From Molanna angustata (lineage: Eukaryota > Arthropoda > Insecta > Trichoptera > Molannidae): 64,000 bases of DNA. Under the pieces are notes generated by a model. That model was not told the origin of the DNA and did not search any database. It saw only the letters and a list, made by a program, of their open reading frames with translations. The translations under genes and the position numbers were made by a program. This document shows, piece by piece, positions 33,766 through 44,284 of the stretch; position 1 is the stretch's first letter, and the number at the start of each line of letters is the position of its first letter. Where the stretch lies: positions 6,311,274-6,375,273 of the forward strand of contig OY754974.1 of NCBI GenBank assembly GCA_963576475.1, read 5' to 3'.

Positions 33766-34934
33766 AGAGATGCGCACCATCTCAAAATAAGCAGGACACA
33801 TGCGTATACGCCCAGACACATTCAAAATTGGTGGTGAACCCCAGTATTCAACTATTTTTATTAAATAAATAATTAATTAATATATCATAACAAACACACA
33901 TATAGTGAACTTACCATTTTCTTGGTGAACGACTGATGCAACGATTCATTAATTAATTCAATGATCCAAGTACTATGTACTTGTAAATACTTGCAAATAA
34001 ATACCTGGTGTTGTGCACTTAACACTAAAGGTAGATAGATATAGTGTCATACGCCAGTCAGGCAAAACACCAGTTTTGCGCTCCGTGCAGCCCCATGTGA
34101 CATACTCAAGATGTTTGCCATCAAGCATAATCATTTATTTTATTACGAGGTCTACTTTATTTATATGCAGATTATGTCAGCGCCGCGATCCTATACCTTC
34201 ATTGCAGGATTCACTCAATTTGAACTGTTCGTAATTTGAACAAAACACGTACAATACTTGTCGATGTAAATATTCAATAATCTTGTATGTAGGTACCTAA
34301 GTACTTATTATGCGTTTTGTTATGTAGGTACTTTATTTCAAATATCTGTACCTATATTATAAATTGCATTTATTTCTGCTTCTACTTTCTCTCTTTTGTT
34401 TTTTTTTTTTTTGTTGTGTCAAACATGTATAATTTTTCTCTTAATAATATACCACACATTTCGACTATAGTCCATTTTAAACTTTCTCTCTTTGCTTACT
34501 TTAACTAAAATACATGTTCAAACATCTAAACATTGAATCGAAGAGTAATGATAAAAGTAGCAAGAAGATTTTTTTAGTTCTTTGAAACATTGAAAATTGT
34601 CAAAAGAATGCACTTACGGTCTTTCGAGGGTTACATTATCACAGATTAAAATATAAACACACTCAAGTTATACACAAACACTTTAAACTGTATCGCTTTG
34701 TTGAACCATTATGTATTACAATTCACATTCACGTGTCTATTAAAACAGTACGTATAACTCGCGATTTTGTGAAATGAATCTTACCAAGTCGCAATTACAT
34801 TACAACGATGAAACACTAATTAATACAATAATTCAAATATGCAAACACTACATGGAATTTAATGTAGGCAAACATTTTAATGTAGGCAAAATATTTTGTT
34901 CGAAATAGCATCTTCCATGGAACCTCGTCGCCAA

Positions 34935-35102
34935 TGTAGGATCTCACTGGCTCACCACTGCTCTAAGTAGCTCATACCGAGGCACACGTACTCACCGGCC
35001 GACGTCACCTGTGCGACTGGCCGATTGACAAACCTTCATATCGCTACTTATGCACATGAGACAGCGTTACATATCTATTGTATAGATACTACAAACACTA
35101 CA
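34935..35102 (-). repeat. 5' LTR of the gypsy-type element
   Basis: Upstream LTR in element orientation. The primer-binding site TTGGCGACGAGGTT follows directly on the minus strand (34921-34934). By eye it is the same as 29797-29964. Confidence 0.92.
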
Positions 35103-35107
35103 GTTAA

Positions 35108-35460
35108 TAAGAAAATTTTTGATAATAAATAATGTTTATTGGGTCATAATTACATTAAGATACATTTTTTTTAAAGGGTTAATATTGGGTATGGTAAAAT
35201 GGAATAGAAATAAAAATGTAATGAGGTTGTAATAATTTAATTGTATTATATGGATAATTTTTTTTTATATCAAAACGAAAAAGACTGATTAAGCAAAATG
35301 AAATATAAATTGTTATCATAATTCAGGTTTTGTATTTATGTCTCCTCCTTTTGACCTTCTAATGGTATGACAAGAAATGATCGATTATTGATAATCTTAA
35401 ATTATATGTATTTTTGGTATAATGGGAGTCTTTTTGATAGACTTCCCTTAAAAAAATTTT
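35108..35460. other. AT-rich non-coding DNA
   Basis: Nothing recognised. Confidence 0.4.
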
Positions 35461-35720
35461 CTTTGAATTGGAGTTAAATTCCTTTAGGGCAGGTTGCGAC
35501 CCCGAGAATTCGATTTTTAATAGTTTCATGCAAACGGCTGGCTGGCCGGTGGTGCGGGTGCGAGTCCGGGTGGGGCGAGGCCCTAGGCCTCTGCCACCAT
35601 GACTTTAACCCTCACAATGTGTATGTGAGGCGGTAGATCGGTTGGTCTACGTATTATGTAGGTGTGCATATCGGTAGGAGTACGTATACGGCCGGGCGAG
35701 TGAAATTCGTCTGTTTCAGC
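35461..35720 (+). repeat. GC-rich repeat-like block, unidentified
   Basis: A 250-bp block is far richer in GC than its flanks (GGCTGGCTGGCCGGTGGTGC, GTGAGGCGGTAGATCGGTTG). The composition suggests an inserted element, such as the 5' or 3' UTR of a LINE, but I see no terminal structure. Confidence 0.35.
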
Positions 35721-35797
35721 GTAGTTTTAGTTGGCATACATTCATTGCGCTGACTAGGTATCTGTATCATATATTTTTATTTTTTTTTTATAAAAAA

Positions 35798-35963
35798 ATG
35801 AATATGTCCTTGTTAAACAATTACATATACATCTTCTTACGTTCCCTAAAATAAGCAAATAAATGCTTGTGCTATAGGTGAACGAAATCGGTCGAGGCAG
35901 GATTCGAACTCGCGACCACTGGATTACTAGCCCAGCGCGCTTACCGCTCTGCCATCGACCCAT
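35798..35963 (-). mobile_element. tRNA-derived SINE, family B, well preserved
   Basis: The minus-strand head reads GGTCGATGGCAGAGCGGTAA, with an A-box-like start, and GCGAGTTCGAATCCTGCC as the B box. The body TTCGTTCACCTATAGCACAA and a TTGTTTAACAAGGACATATT end complete it. It is the best family B copy in the window. Confidence 0.88.
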
Positions 35964-35975
35964 CTAATATAATCT

Positions 35976-36062
35976 AAGGTTCACCTTTATTACAAGCATT
36001 TATGCTTTGTTTATGGAATATAATAGGATGAATATGTACTTGTTTCAAATACATATACATTC
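35976..36062 (+). mobile_element. SINE family B tail, headless, opposite orientation
   Basis: GGTTCACCTTTATTACAAGC then ATTTATGCTTTGTTTATGGA and TATGTACTTGTTTCAAATAC match the plus-sense 3' half of family B. It lies head-to-head with the complete minus copy, about 12 bases away. Confidence 0.7.
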
Positions 36063-37207
36063 TTTGAAAAAAAAAAGTTCATACATACATATGTTTTTTA
36101 ATTATTTTAATTTTTCATTTATAAACACTGACCGGTATCGATTTGTGAAGACCATCGTCAGACTGCTCTAATAAGTATTTATTTCGCTCATTCGTAAGAA
36201 GATTGGTTAAAGGAATGTGGAGCTGTTTCGCATATCTCCTTATAATAATAGCCAAACATCTTAAACGAGCTTCCGGTTGCGCAGAGCGAAAATTTGTGTA
36301 TTTTTGCTTCGTTGGTTTACGTGCAAATTGTCCCCATTCTCGGCTAAAAGTTCAAGTTATTTGACGACAACTATAACAAAGGATTTCCTCACGACGCAAA
36401 AAAGAAGAATATTGTTTAACAAAATTTTGTTCTTTTAAACAATTTTTTTTTAGTGTGAAAAGAAAAACTTTTTACTCAGTCTTTTTTTTTCAAATATTTG
36501 TTTAATAAATATCAAGTAAACAAACCGTAAAATGTCAAGAATATTCATTTAAATAAGGCAGGTACCTCATATATTATTTTTCTATCTTCATAATGATATA
36601 GAACGAATTGCTAATATTTTAACGTCAACTTAACTTTTTCATCTTTTCCTTTAATCTGTTTCGCCTTTTATTTTATATCAATCTCTTAAATACAAAATAT
36701 TTTTATATACTTATAAATTTTACAAGATGCAACTTGAGTCATTCCTTTTATCTTGCTCATATTAATCATAGACACGCCTCTGCCAGAAATATATAGTTGT
36801 GAATCTATCCACAGATAATTTGTTTAATCTTCTGATGTTGACATTCCTCTCGCCCAAAAAACATCTTTAAATTAGCTCGCTGAACGATGATATTAAAGAT
36901 TATTACCTCATCAGTGTGTGTGAAAACAAACGTCGGCGCAAAGAAATTATGATTTCACCGAATGAACGGAATTCTTACGATTTAAACTAATATAATATGT
37001 ATGTACAACAAATGAATCTCAATGTTCTCAGATGTTTATTTGAAGTATCATTTAACTTCCTCGGGTTATTTGTGAGAATGTCATTTTAAAATTCACTCGC
37101 GAAGATTTTAAAATGCGTAGTCCTACTTTTAGATTTAAGTTTGTACTACGTATACAACATAATATGCACTTCCTTATTCCGTAAATAATATATTAGTTTT
37201 GCAGTAA
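36063..37207. other. AT-rich non-coding DNA
   Basis: About 1.1 kb. A CCGGTATCGATTTG...CCATCGTCAG stretch near 36133-36170 loosely recalls a motif found at some retroelement ends, and a weak analogue lies near 39003. No frame is supported. Confidence 0.35.
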
Positions 37208-37215
37208 GAAAATAT

Positions 37216-38917
37216 ATTTTTTTTTTATTTTTATTTTATTTAACAGTTTGTCAACAGCCATATAAAAAAAATTACAGATAAACATTTTACATTTAAATGA
37301 AGCCAATTATAGACGAACATTATATAATTATATTATACACTGGTTAAGAGTAATAACAAAGTTTTAACTAAGTTAATTGAAACCATCTCGTTACTGCAGA
37401 TTCCACGCAGTACACACACAGTACCCACCTACGTGTATATAAATAAATAAATGTGAAATATCCAAAGAATATTCACGCGGCTACATGCAGGTTAATACTG
37501 TATAGGTATAGTTTTATGGCCCCAGTCAAATTTGTGTTATTTGAAATTAGCTAATTCGGTTGTGCGGGTGACCTATCTCCAGCAATGAGTGTCTTCAAAT
37601 AAGTACAAAAAAAATAATATATTTATACAGAAGAAAAATAAATAAAAGTTAGAGCACGTGTGCGTGTGTGTATAAGGGTGTGTGTGTAATGTGTGTGCGT
37701 GTGTGAGTGTGTGTGTGTGTGTGAGAGAAGAGAGTTTTGTATATTGTATTGAAATTAAGGAGCCGGAGAGGAATTGTGAAGAATTGCTATGATTTGTTGT
37801 TTAAAATTTGTTTTATTTAATATGAAAGGGTCGATTAAGCTAAAGTGGAGGTTATAAGCATGGCAACTTTGGTTTATAAATGAGTTTTTGAAGGAGTTTG
37901 TTTTGAAGGTAGAAATTTTAAAAAGTTCAGTCTGTCTTGTGGGTCTTGCAGGGACTCTATAGTTAATTAGTCTTGTTAGTTCAGGGCAGTTAAGCATATT
38001 ATTTATTATTTTGTAAAGGAATAGATCATCGGTTAGAGTTCTTCTGTTTTCGAGACTCATAATATTATAAGTTTGTAGGCTGGTGTAGTAGTCGTTTACA
38101 TTTGAAATACCAAAACGGTAGTTTAGCTGTTTTATAAATAACTTTTGGATTCTTTCAATCCTATTTTTATGTATATGGTAAAATGGGTTCCAAATGATTG
38201 ACGATGATTCAAGATGACTACGAACGAGAGCATAGAATAGTGTTATATACGTTTTGCGCTCTCGGAATTGCGTAGTGTTTCTAAATAAGAAGCCTAGCAT
38301 TCGGTAAGCTTTACCGGTTATGTGATCGTAGTGTTTCTCGAAAGAGAGTTTACTGTCCACATATACACCAAGGTCCTTAATAACCGTTTTTTTCTCAATA
38401 ATAGTATTGTCGATTGAATATTCATGAATTACTTGGGTTTTATTTCTTGAAATGGTAATGAAATGACATTTGGATGCATTTAATGATAATTTATTTAATT
38501 TACAGTATTCAAATATTGATAAAAGGTCTTTTTGGAGATTTCTACAGTCTTCCCTGGATTTTATTGAATAATACAGTTTCATATCATCGGCGTAAATTAT
38601 AAAATGGGAGAAATTGATAGATAATTTAATATCGTTAATGAAGATGTTGAAGAGTAATGGTCCCAGATGTGAACCTTGTTCGACCCCCGAGGAAATGTGT
38701 TTGGTATTTGATTTAAAGCCATTAAGTACGACAGTTTGTGTACGGAAACGGATGTAGGATACCTATAACCCATCTCAATAAGTTACCATGAATTCCAAAA
38801 TTTTTGACTTTTTTCAAAAGTATGAAGTGGTTAACGCGGTCGAAAGCTTTAGAAAAGTCGGTAGGTATATATTGCGTCGACTTGCGTTCTGTATATAATA
38901 TGTACAAAATATTGCGT
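37216..38917 (-). mobile_element. 5'-truncated CR1/Jockey-like LINE with reverse transcriptase core
   Basis: Minus-strand coding runs from the 5' edge at about 38917 to a stop near 37757. In order, it shows TDFSKAFDRVNHF (first catalytic block), a frameshift near 38760, SSGVEQGSHLGPLLFNIFIN, IIYADDMKLYYSI (catalytic YADD near 38580), SLNASKCHFITISRN, and IKDLGVYVDSKLSFEKHYDH. Last comes the C-terminal NCPELTRLINYRVPARPTRQ. The 275-residue frame downstream of YADD is intact. The endonuclease and finger regions are missing. The 3' UTR holds a (GT)n run (37655-37735) and ends in AATAAAATAAAAATAAAAA at 37216. GAAAATAT on both sides (37208-37215 and 38918-38925) is a probable 8-bp target duplication. 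Confidence 0.85.
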
Positions 38918-38925
38918 GAAAATAT

Positions 38926-39335
38926 TTATTTATTTGTAGATATATTGTAAGTAAAAATAAAAAATACTTCGTTTTCGTTCTATTAAATTTAATTGATTAA
39001 TCAACGCGTTTCGTGCAAGACACATCGTCTGAATATCATTATAAAAATGATTACAAAACTGAAACTTGTGGTTATATACTAAATATACATGTCTGATCAA
39101 TATAGATAACTGTTGGTTTTGAACCAAATTTTTTTAATTGTTTTTTATACATAATATAACTATATACAATGAAGTTCAATATTTATAAATGTTCTTTGAT
39201 TTATAAAAGTGAGACTTAGAAAACGCGAAATAGATTGCTGTTTTGAAGGAGAAAAAGTATGAAATCTAAAAATTATTAGAAAAACAACTTTTAAAATATT
39301 TTTATTAAATTATTATTTATAATTGGTACATACAT
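38926..39335. other. AT-rich non-coding DNA
   Basis: Contains ACGCGTTTCGTGCAAGACAC near 39004, a motif style found near retroelement ends. No coding frame is supported. Confidence 0.35.
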
Positions 39336-39339
39336 ACTC

Positions 39340-39512
39340 AGTCCAGAACTGGAGGTCGTGCACGGGCAACTTGCTGGTTAAATATTGAGAGGGAGCTGAG
39401 GTAGGAGCAACTAACTAGAGAGATGATGCTAAATCGAAAGGTCTGGGGATTGCGTTCCAGAAAGAGCGACCCAAGATGAGCTGGGAAGAAGCAAGGAAGA
39501 AGAAGTTTTCTA
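39340..39512 (+). mobile_element. RTE-like LINE 3' end (GGAAGAAG tail)
   Basis: The stretch ends with AGCTGGGAAGAAGCAAGGAA and GAAGAAG, the same ending as the two copies at 46895 and 49130 (AAGTTGGGAAGAGGC...). The upstream 130 bases are degenerate. It directly abuts another RTE-like fragment. Confidence 0.4.
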
Positions 39513-39960
39513 AAGTCTTTTATTGTAAAAATGTCATGATAAGAGAAAGAACCAAAGAAGCAGATGAAGCAGAAAGGGTCGCTGGCCTTAAGTGGAGCTG
39601 GGCTGGGCATATTGCCAGATGCCAGGATTCACGATGGACCAAAAAGATCGTAGAATGGCGACCGAGAACAAGCCGAAGAGGTGTCGGCAGACCCCAGCCA
39701 AGGTGGTCTGATGACATCAAGAAATGTGCCGGAGGGAGATGGATAAAGTGTGCCCAAGACACAAGCTTCTAGCTTAAATTAGGAAAGGAAATATTAATAT
39801 GTTGATAAATGTAACTAAGTATATGTATTCGTGTATATTGTATAATGAATAAATAAAATAAAAGACAGGGAGTTGTGGAGGATCAAGGGGGAAGCCTATG
39901 TCCAAGAAGGGAAAAAACAGGCTGAAGAAGAAGAAGAAGATTGTAACATTTTATAATACA
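39513..39960 (+). mobile_element. RTE-like LINE C-terminus, carrying a small insertion
   Basis: The plus frame shows WSWAGHIARCQDSRWTKKIV, SRRGVGRPQPRWSDDIKK, CAGGRWIKCAQ. These blocks are typical of the C-terminal end of RTE-like polymerases. A relative lies at 59238-59450 on the minus strand. Compared with it, this copy has an extra 100 bases at 39762-39861 flanked by AAGACA. The element resumes with GGGAGTTGTGGAGGATCAAG and ends in a GCTGAAGAAGAAGAAGA tail. Confidence 0.78.
39762..39861 (+). mobile_element. 100-bp A-rich-tailed insertion within RTE fragment
   Basis: AAGACA occurs on both sides (39756-39761 and 39862-39867), and the insert ends AATAAATAAAATA. The layout is that of a short 5'-truncated retro-insertion. 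Its source is not recognised. Confidence 0.65.
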
Positions 39961-40649
39961 TAAAAAAAAGTTTGTGTAGTATTCCACCTCCCCTGCCCAT
40001 GGATTGAAATTATAAAAAAAAGTATTTCCTATTTTATAAAAAATAATATTAATAAATAGTAATATTCAAACACACAAATATTCAACTATTTTTTTTTATG
40101 GAGAGGTTTGAACTTGTATTTCAAATACGAAACAGTTGATTTTTTATTGAATGAACAATATTACACGGATATCAAAACATTTCAAAAGTTATTTGGCTCT
40201 TTACTATATTTCTATACACCATGTTTTATTCTTCCTGAGATTTTACCTAACACAAATGTATATAATATTTCAATTATGCTTCGTTTCACATTTGTCAAAC
40301 AAGAGAAAATGGATGCCATTGCCTTCCTTGTGTTGTTCCCTTGAAAGATGCATATTTCGATATTATTTCATATTTTCGTGTGAAAAAGAAAGAGCTTCAT
40401 CTTCTTTCAAGTCTGACAACAATTCGAGTAGGTAAAACACGAATACAATAATATTATTTAACGCAGCATAAGATGTAAAAACGATTTTTTAGTCATATAA
40501 AATGTTTATATTATATAATAACAATAAAGCACTGCAAATAATAACACTCAATTATTATTAGTAATATTATACATTTCTTCGATATAATTAGCAGATCAAT
40601 ACGTGAATTGTAAGTAATTTAATATGTATATCAAAACAAAATGCAACAG
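39961..40649. other. AT-rich non-coding DNA
   Basis: Overlapping 78- and 94-codon plus frames at 40108-40435 have no motif and AT-driven composition; neither is supported as a gene. Confidence 0.4.
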
Positions 40650-40950
40650 ATGCCCCGACCAACCCTTCAATTTGGATAAATTCAACCATCCAGATACTTA
40701 ACATTTCAAAGTATTATGCTCTGAGGTGGTCTCAATACTACCTATCAACCCTACTGATTCCTGATTATTTACGTTTCAAAAATCTTTAACAATTATACGT
40801 GTATTTATTTATACAGATTTTTGCATTTTTATTTTTAATTTTTTCGATAAATCTAAAATTTCTAAATTTTGTAAACGATTTTGGAATAACATAACTAACT
40901 GTAATATTTTTATTTTACGAGAATGCCAGTCTTTTATTCACGCCTATCCT
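40650..40950 (-). mobile_element. R4/Dong-like LINE 3' fragment, second copy
   Basis: Read on the minus strand, GACTGGCATTCTCGTAAAAT, CCAAAATCGTTTACAAAATT, GTAGGGTTGATAGGTAGTAT and AAGTATCTGGATGGTTGAAT follow the same order as 23570-23850. An internal deletion removes the stretch around ISATG. Frame changes make it non-coding. Confidence 0.75.
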
Positions 40951-41694
40951 CATATATACAATGTATTGTTCCAAAACGACCAATGTACAATTATTGTAAG
41001 GAAGCGGTAGGAAAAGTCCCCAGCAGCTGATCGTATCATATTATAGTGACAGGAAAATAGTTCTAATTTTTTGAATGACATATTTTTTGAACAGGTGTAG
41101 TGAGACAGACGACGTAACATCAACATATTTTCGTCAGTGGGCTGTTTTAAGGAATGCAGAGGTGCTCTTTTGCCTTGTATAGGGCCAAGAGTCTATCTTT
41201 CAAATGCTGACAGTCAAGGTCCCGAGGACTTTACACAGCACACAAAGTAGTAGAAAAAGTATGATGCATCTACAAGTATTAATACAAAGTCTACTATAAG
41301 AAATAACCTTTCAGATCTTGCCATGTTTCAAAATATGACTTTATAACAAGCATCTGTTATGTTGTCATATATTCAAAGGACTCAAATATTATTTCCAATT
41401 TAAAGCGTGCACCAGCCGTTGAAGGCAAGTGAATGAAATAGTCCACTGAAATGAAATAGGTTACTGTATAGTGTATGCTACTTTTATAAGTCGGCAATCA
41501 CCCACTTTTAAAAGGAAACGAGGATTACAGTCGCTCCAAATACCACTTCCATACAACAAGAAACCTTCTGACCCAAGTCTAACGTACAATACTCCTTGCA
41601 ACATAACAATGTTATACATAATCCTATGTTCCTCAACATGGGAAATGCGGGAAATATAAATTCGCTAAACCAATTAATATGTAGATACTAGTTT
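40951..41694. other. Non-coding DNA
   Basis: A 62-codon plus frame at 41471-41659 is not supported by any motif. Nothing else was seen. Confidence 0.35.
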
Positions 41695-42170
41695 TAATCC
41701 TAGAAATAAAAAGGCGAATAGCAACAGGTAACAAAGCATCCTGCTCTCTATTACCAATTTTTAGGTTTAGAAGTGTCCACAGAAAGACAAAAGTAGTTCT
41801 GTATAAAACAGTCATCAGAACTGTTGAATCATATGGGTGTGAGGCTTGAACACTGACATATTTGAATGAAGAGTGATGCGAAAAATCCTGGAACCCGTGA
41901 ATGATGGGACAAACATGGAGCATTTGATTCAACAATGAGTTGTATAACATACATAACGCTCCCAAAACCCTCTGAACGTGGGTTAGAGGAGCACCCGGGT
42001 GGCCGAATAAAGGTCAGGGCACCGAGACTGCAATGGGAAAACGATATTGTGAGGGACGTGTCCCAGCTTCTAAGTTTGCCAAACTGTAAGGTCGCAGCAA
42101 GTGTCAGGAGATGTTGGAGGAGGTTGCTGGAGGCCAAGGGGAGAGTTGAGCTCAGAAGCCAGTGAAGAAG
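41695..42170 (+). mobile_element. Degenerate RTE-like LINE C-terminus
   Basis: Plus-strand pieces read KRRIATGNKASCSLLP, KTKVVLYKTVIRTVESYGCE and then, after stops and a frame change, RIKVRAPRLQWENDIVRDVS and RRCWRRLLEAKGRVELRSQ. The order fits the end of an RTE-like polymerase. The last open piece is 41935-42165. The GAAGAAG tail follows the stop. Confidence 0.72.
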
Positions 42171-42236
42171 AAGTTTTAACCAAACAAACATGGAGGAATT
42201 TAATGATATGTATGACATTCTGCACGTTATATTTAC

Positions 42237-42523
42237 CTGGTAGAAAGAACTTGTTTTCCCCCCGTCACTATTCGTTCTGCTTATGGGACTATTAATGGCT
42301 CCTTGCAAAATTCTAAAAAATACATAAAAGGAACTATTTTACCTTGCAGACACTGCATTTACAGTGCCAAGATAGTTAATTGTATGGAAATAGCTGGCTC
42401 TCTATTCACTAAATATAAAAATAAGATGCCCCCTATTTTTGACCAAAAATATCCTGAAAGACCTAAAGTAGTTATTCGTTGCTACAAGGTAAAACGAACT
42501 TATGATATACCTTATCGGTAATA
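42237..42523 (+). repeat. Unidentified coding-like repeat (RSAYG motif)
   Basis: From about 42265 a frame reads VTIRSAYGTINGSLQNSKKY and stays open to a stop at 42521. It includes YSAKIVNCMEIAGSLFTKYK and KMPPIFDQKYPERPKVVIRC. Related DNA is at 43965-44155, and there is a short piece at 26085. I do not recognise the protein. Its repetition in the window suggests mobile DNA. Confidence 0.4.
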
Positions 42524-42799
42524 TGCGCTCCTGATATGATGTATGAATCTGCACTACTCGCATTATTCAATTCAACGAAACACATTTTTTCTAAATCTAT
42601 GCTCTCCTGATACTTGAATTTCATGATCGATGCGCCATTACATCGCTTGTAATTACATAATGGTACTCTATGTGCGCCTGATATGTTTATAGTTTACTAT
42701 AGCAATGTAACGCAGACAAACAAACAAATAAACATATAAACAAGTTGATGCTTTACATAATATCTTATATTAGCTCTATGGAAACATCAGTTCGTCCGG

Positions 42800-43110
42800 A
42801 TCACAAAGCATCAACTACATTTAAAATAAGGTGGACAGACATCAAAGTTTATAGATTATTGGCTCTGATTATTAGTAAGTGTATTTCAGTGATCTAATGA
42901 AGTAGACATTGAGTCTGTTTCTCAGAAAAAAACTAAGGCTACAGCATACTTCACACTTATTAATCCAGTATTGACCTATGATTTGGAGATCTGGACACTA
43001 AAAAACGGAATTGAACAATTCCGAAGATAGGCAGATCAGAAAAATATAGACAGGATCCTAACGCTGAACCTTGAAATAAGTACCAGAAGATCAATGAAGT
43101 CAAAACTGCT
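42800..43110 (+). mobile_element. Possible RTE-like LINE remnant
   Basis: One plus frame reads AYFTLINPVLTYDLEIWTLK and, after a stop, QKNIDRILTLNLEISTRRS. This resembles the PxLTYGxExWT block and following segment of RTE-like polymerases. It is short and broken. Confidence 0.42.
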
Positions 43111-43729
43111 AAATGAAATGAAATACACTGCTTGGGGAAAAAATCAAATCACCTCAGTGAGGCTATTGATTTCCTAGAATGTAGTGACACCTATGTATCT
43201 GGTAAAGGAAGATAACATAGTTGATGTATGTATGGTTTTTATTGTAATTCAATGTAAAACTGTTTGAATGTCCTGGTGAACTTAATTAGATAACTGAAAT
43301 TTAAAAAAAGGCTTGTCGAAAATTTATTTCGGGATAACTTTTATTCGATAACTGTCACAAAAACATCCAAGAAATCAATTACATAAGTTATATTTAAAAC
43401 AAAAATATTAGACTCACATATTAAAAGTCGTTGGTGTGAGCTCTACATTTTGTGAAAACTTTTGAAGAATTTCATATAATGATATTTATTTCTGTGTTGC
43501 GCATTCAAAGAGTTTTCATCGGATAAGCAGCAGAAAGATATCATCTTATCTCGTTTCATTTTTATTCACGTTCTAGCCATTTTATATTGTGCAACGTAGT
43601 ACTTTATTTTGCAATTTATTTTACGTTGTGAGCCATGAATAATTAGGTCACTTTTAATATTTCATGATACAATTGGATGGCTTGAAAACATCTTAAGAAT
43701 ATAATAAAATTAAGAGTTTGAGACACACG
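43111..43729. other. AT-rich non-coding DNA
   Basis: Nothing recognised. Confidence 0.4.
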
Positions 43730-43815
43730 TGGAATTATGAGTCAGTGACAAGATTTTCCTGGGTTATATAATCTAGAGATGCGGGTTCAAATCCTGCCTT
43801 CGCCTACAACAAAAG
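43730..43815 (+). mobile_element. Degenerate tRNA-like fragment
   Basis: GGGTTATATAATCTAGAGAT followed by a good B-box-like GCGGGTTCAAATCCTGCC has the spacing of a tRNA 3' half. The A-box side is poor. It is either an old SINE head or a tRNA pseudogene. Confidence 0.45.
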
Positions 43816-43964
43816 AGTTCAACTTTGTATTATCAACAAGTAGCAAAATTATTTATTAAAATGGAGCGTGGGAATCGGTTTCCTCTACCGTCTCCAAAAT
43901 ATTTATCGAATAATGCTTTGTTTAATATTAATCATACTGCATAATTGTTGAAAAATGTTTTTAT

Positions 43965-44155
43965 TTTAAGAAACCTAACTGTTCTTCCCCCAACACCTAC
44001 CGTTCTGCTTATGGCGACTAATAACGACATCTTGCAAAACTCGCTAACTGGTTCACCGTTTTCCGTTTGGATAATGAAGATAAGAGTGCACCAAATATTA
44101 GACAAAGTCTTGAAACCCTTAATTTTGCTTTTCGTGGGTCATTATTCATGGATAT
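43965..44155 (+). repeat. Second copy of the RSAYGD repeat
   Basis: One frame reads TYRSAYGD before two stops and then NWFTVFRLDNEDKSAPNIRQ. The flanking DNA resembles 42237-42310. Family unknown. Confidence 0.4.
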
Positions 44156-44284
44156 AAAATGTAATCATTACATTATGAACTTCCACGCTGTGAACGAAAC
44201 ATCAATAAACTTAATATTGATTTAATTGTTATTTTTTTATATATTATAAGGAATTTGCTAATTCCACTTCTGTATATCAATAAC

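Larger units (their letters stand above)
29792..35107 (-). mobile_element. Ty3/gypsy-type LTR retrotransposon, defective
   Basis: Two 168-bp direct repeats (29797-29964 and 34935-35102) start TGTAGGATCTCAC and end AACACTACA, with terminal TG and CA. They appear the same at every base by eye. GTTAA flanks both outer ends (29792-29796 and 35103-35107), a 5-bp target duplication. On the minus strand the right LTR is followed by TTGGCGACGAGGTT, a typical gypsy primer-binding site. The left LTR is preceded by the purine tract AAGGAAGGGA. The element therefore reads right to left. Its RNase H-integrase end survives with many breaks at 30079-31460. The gag and reverse transcriptase region is unreadable and is occupied by three SINEs and a 0.9-kb minisatellite. 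Confidence 0.92.
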
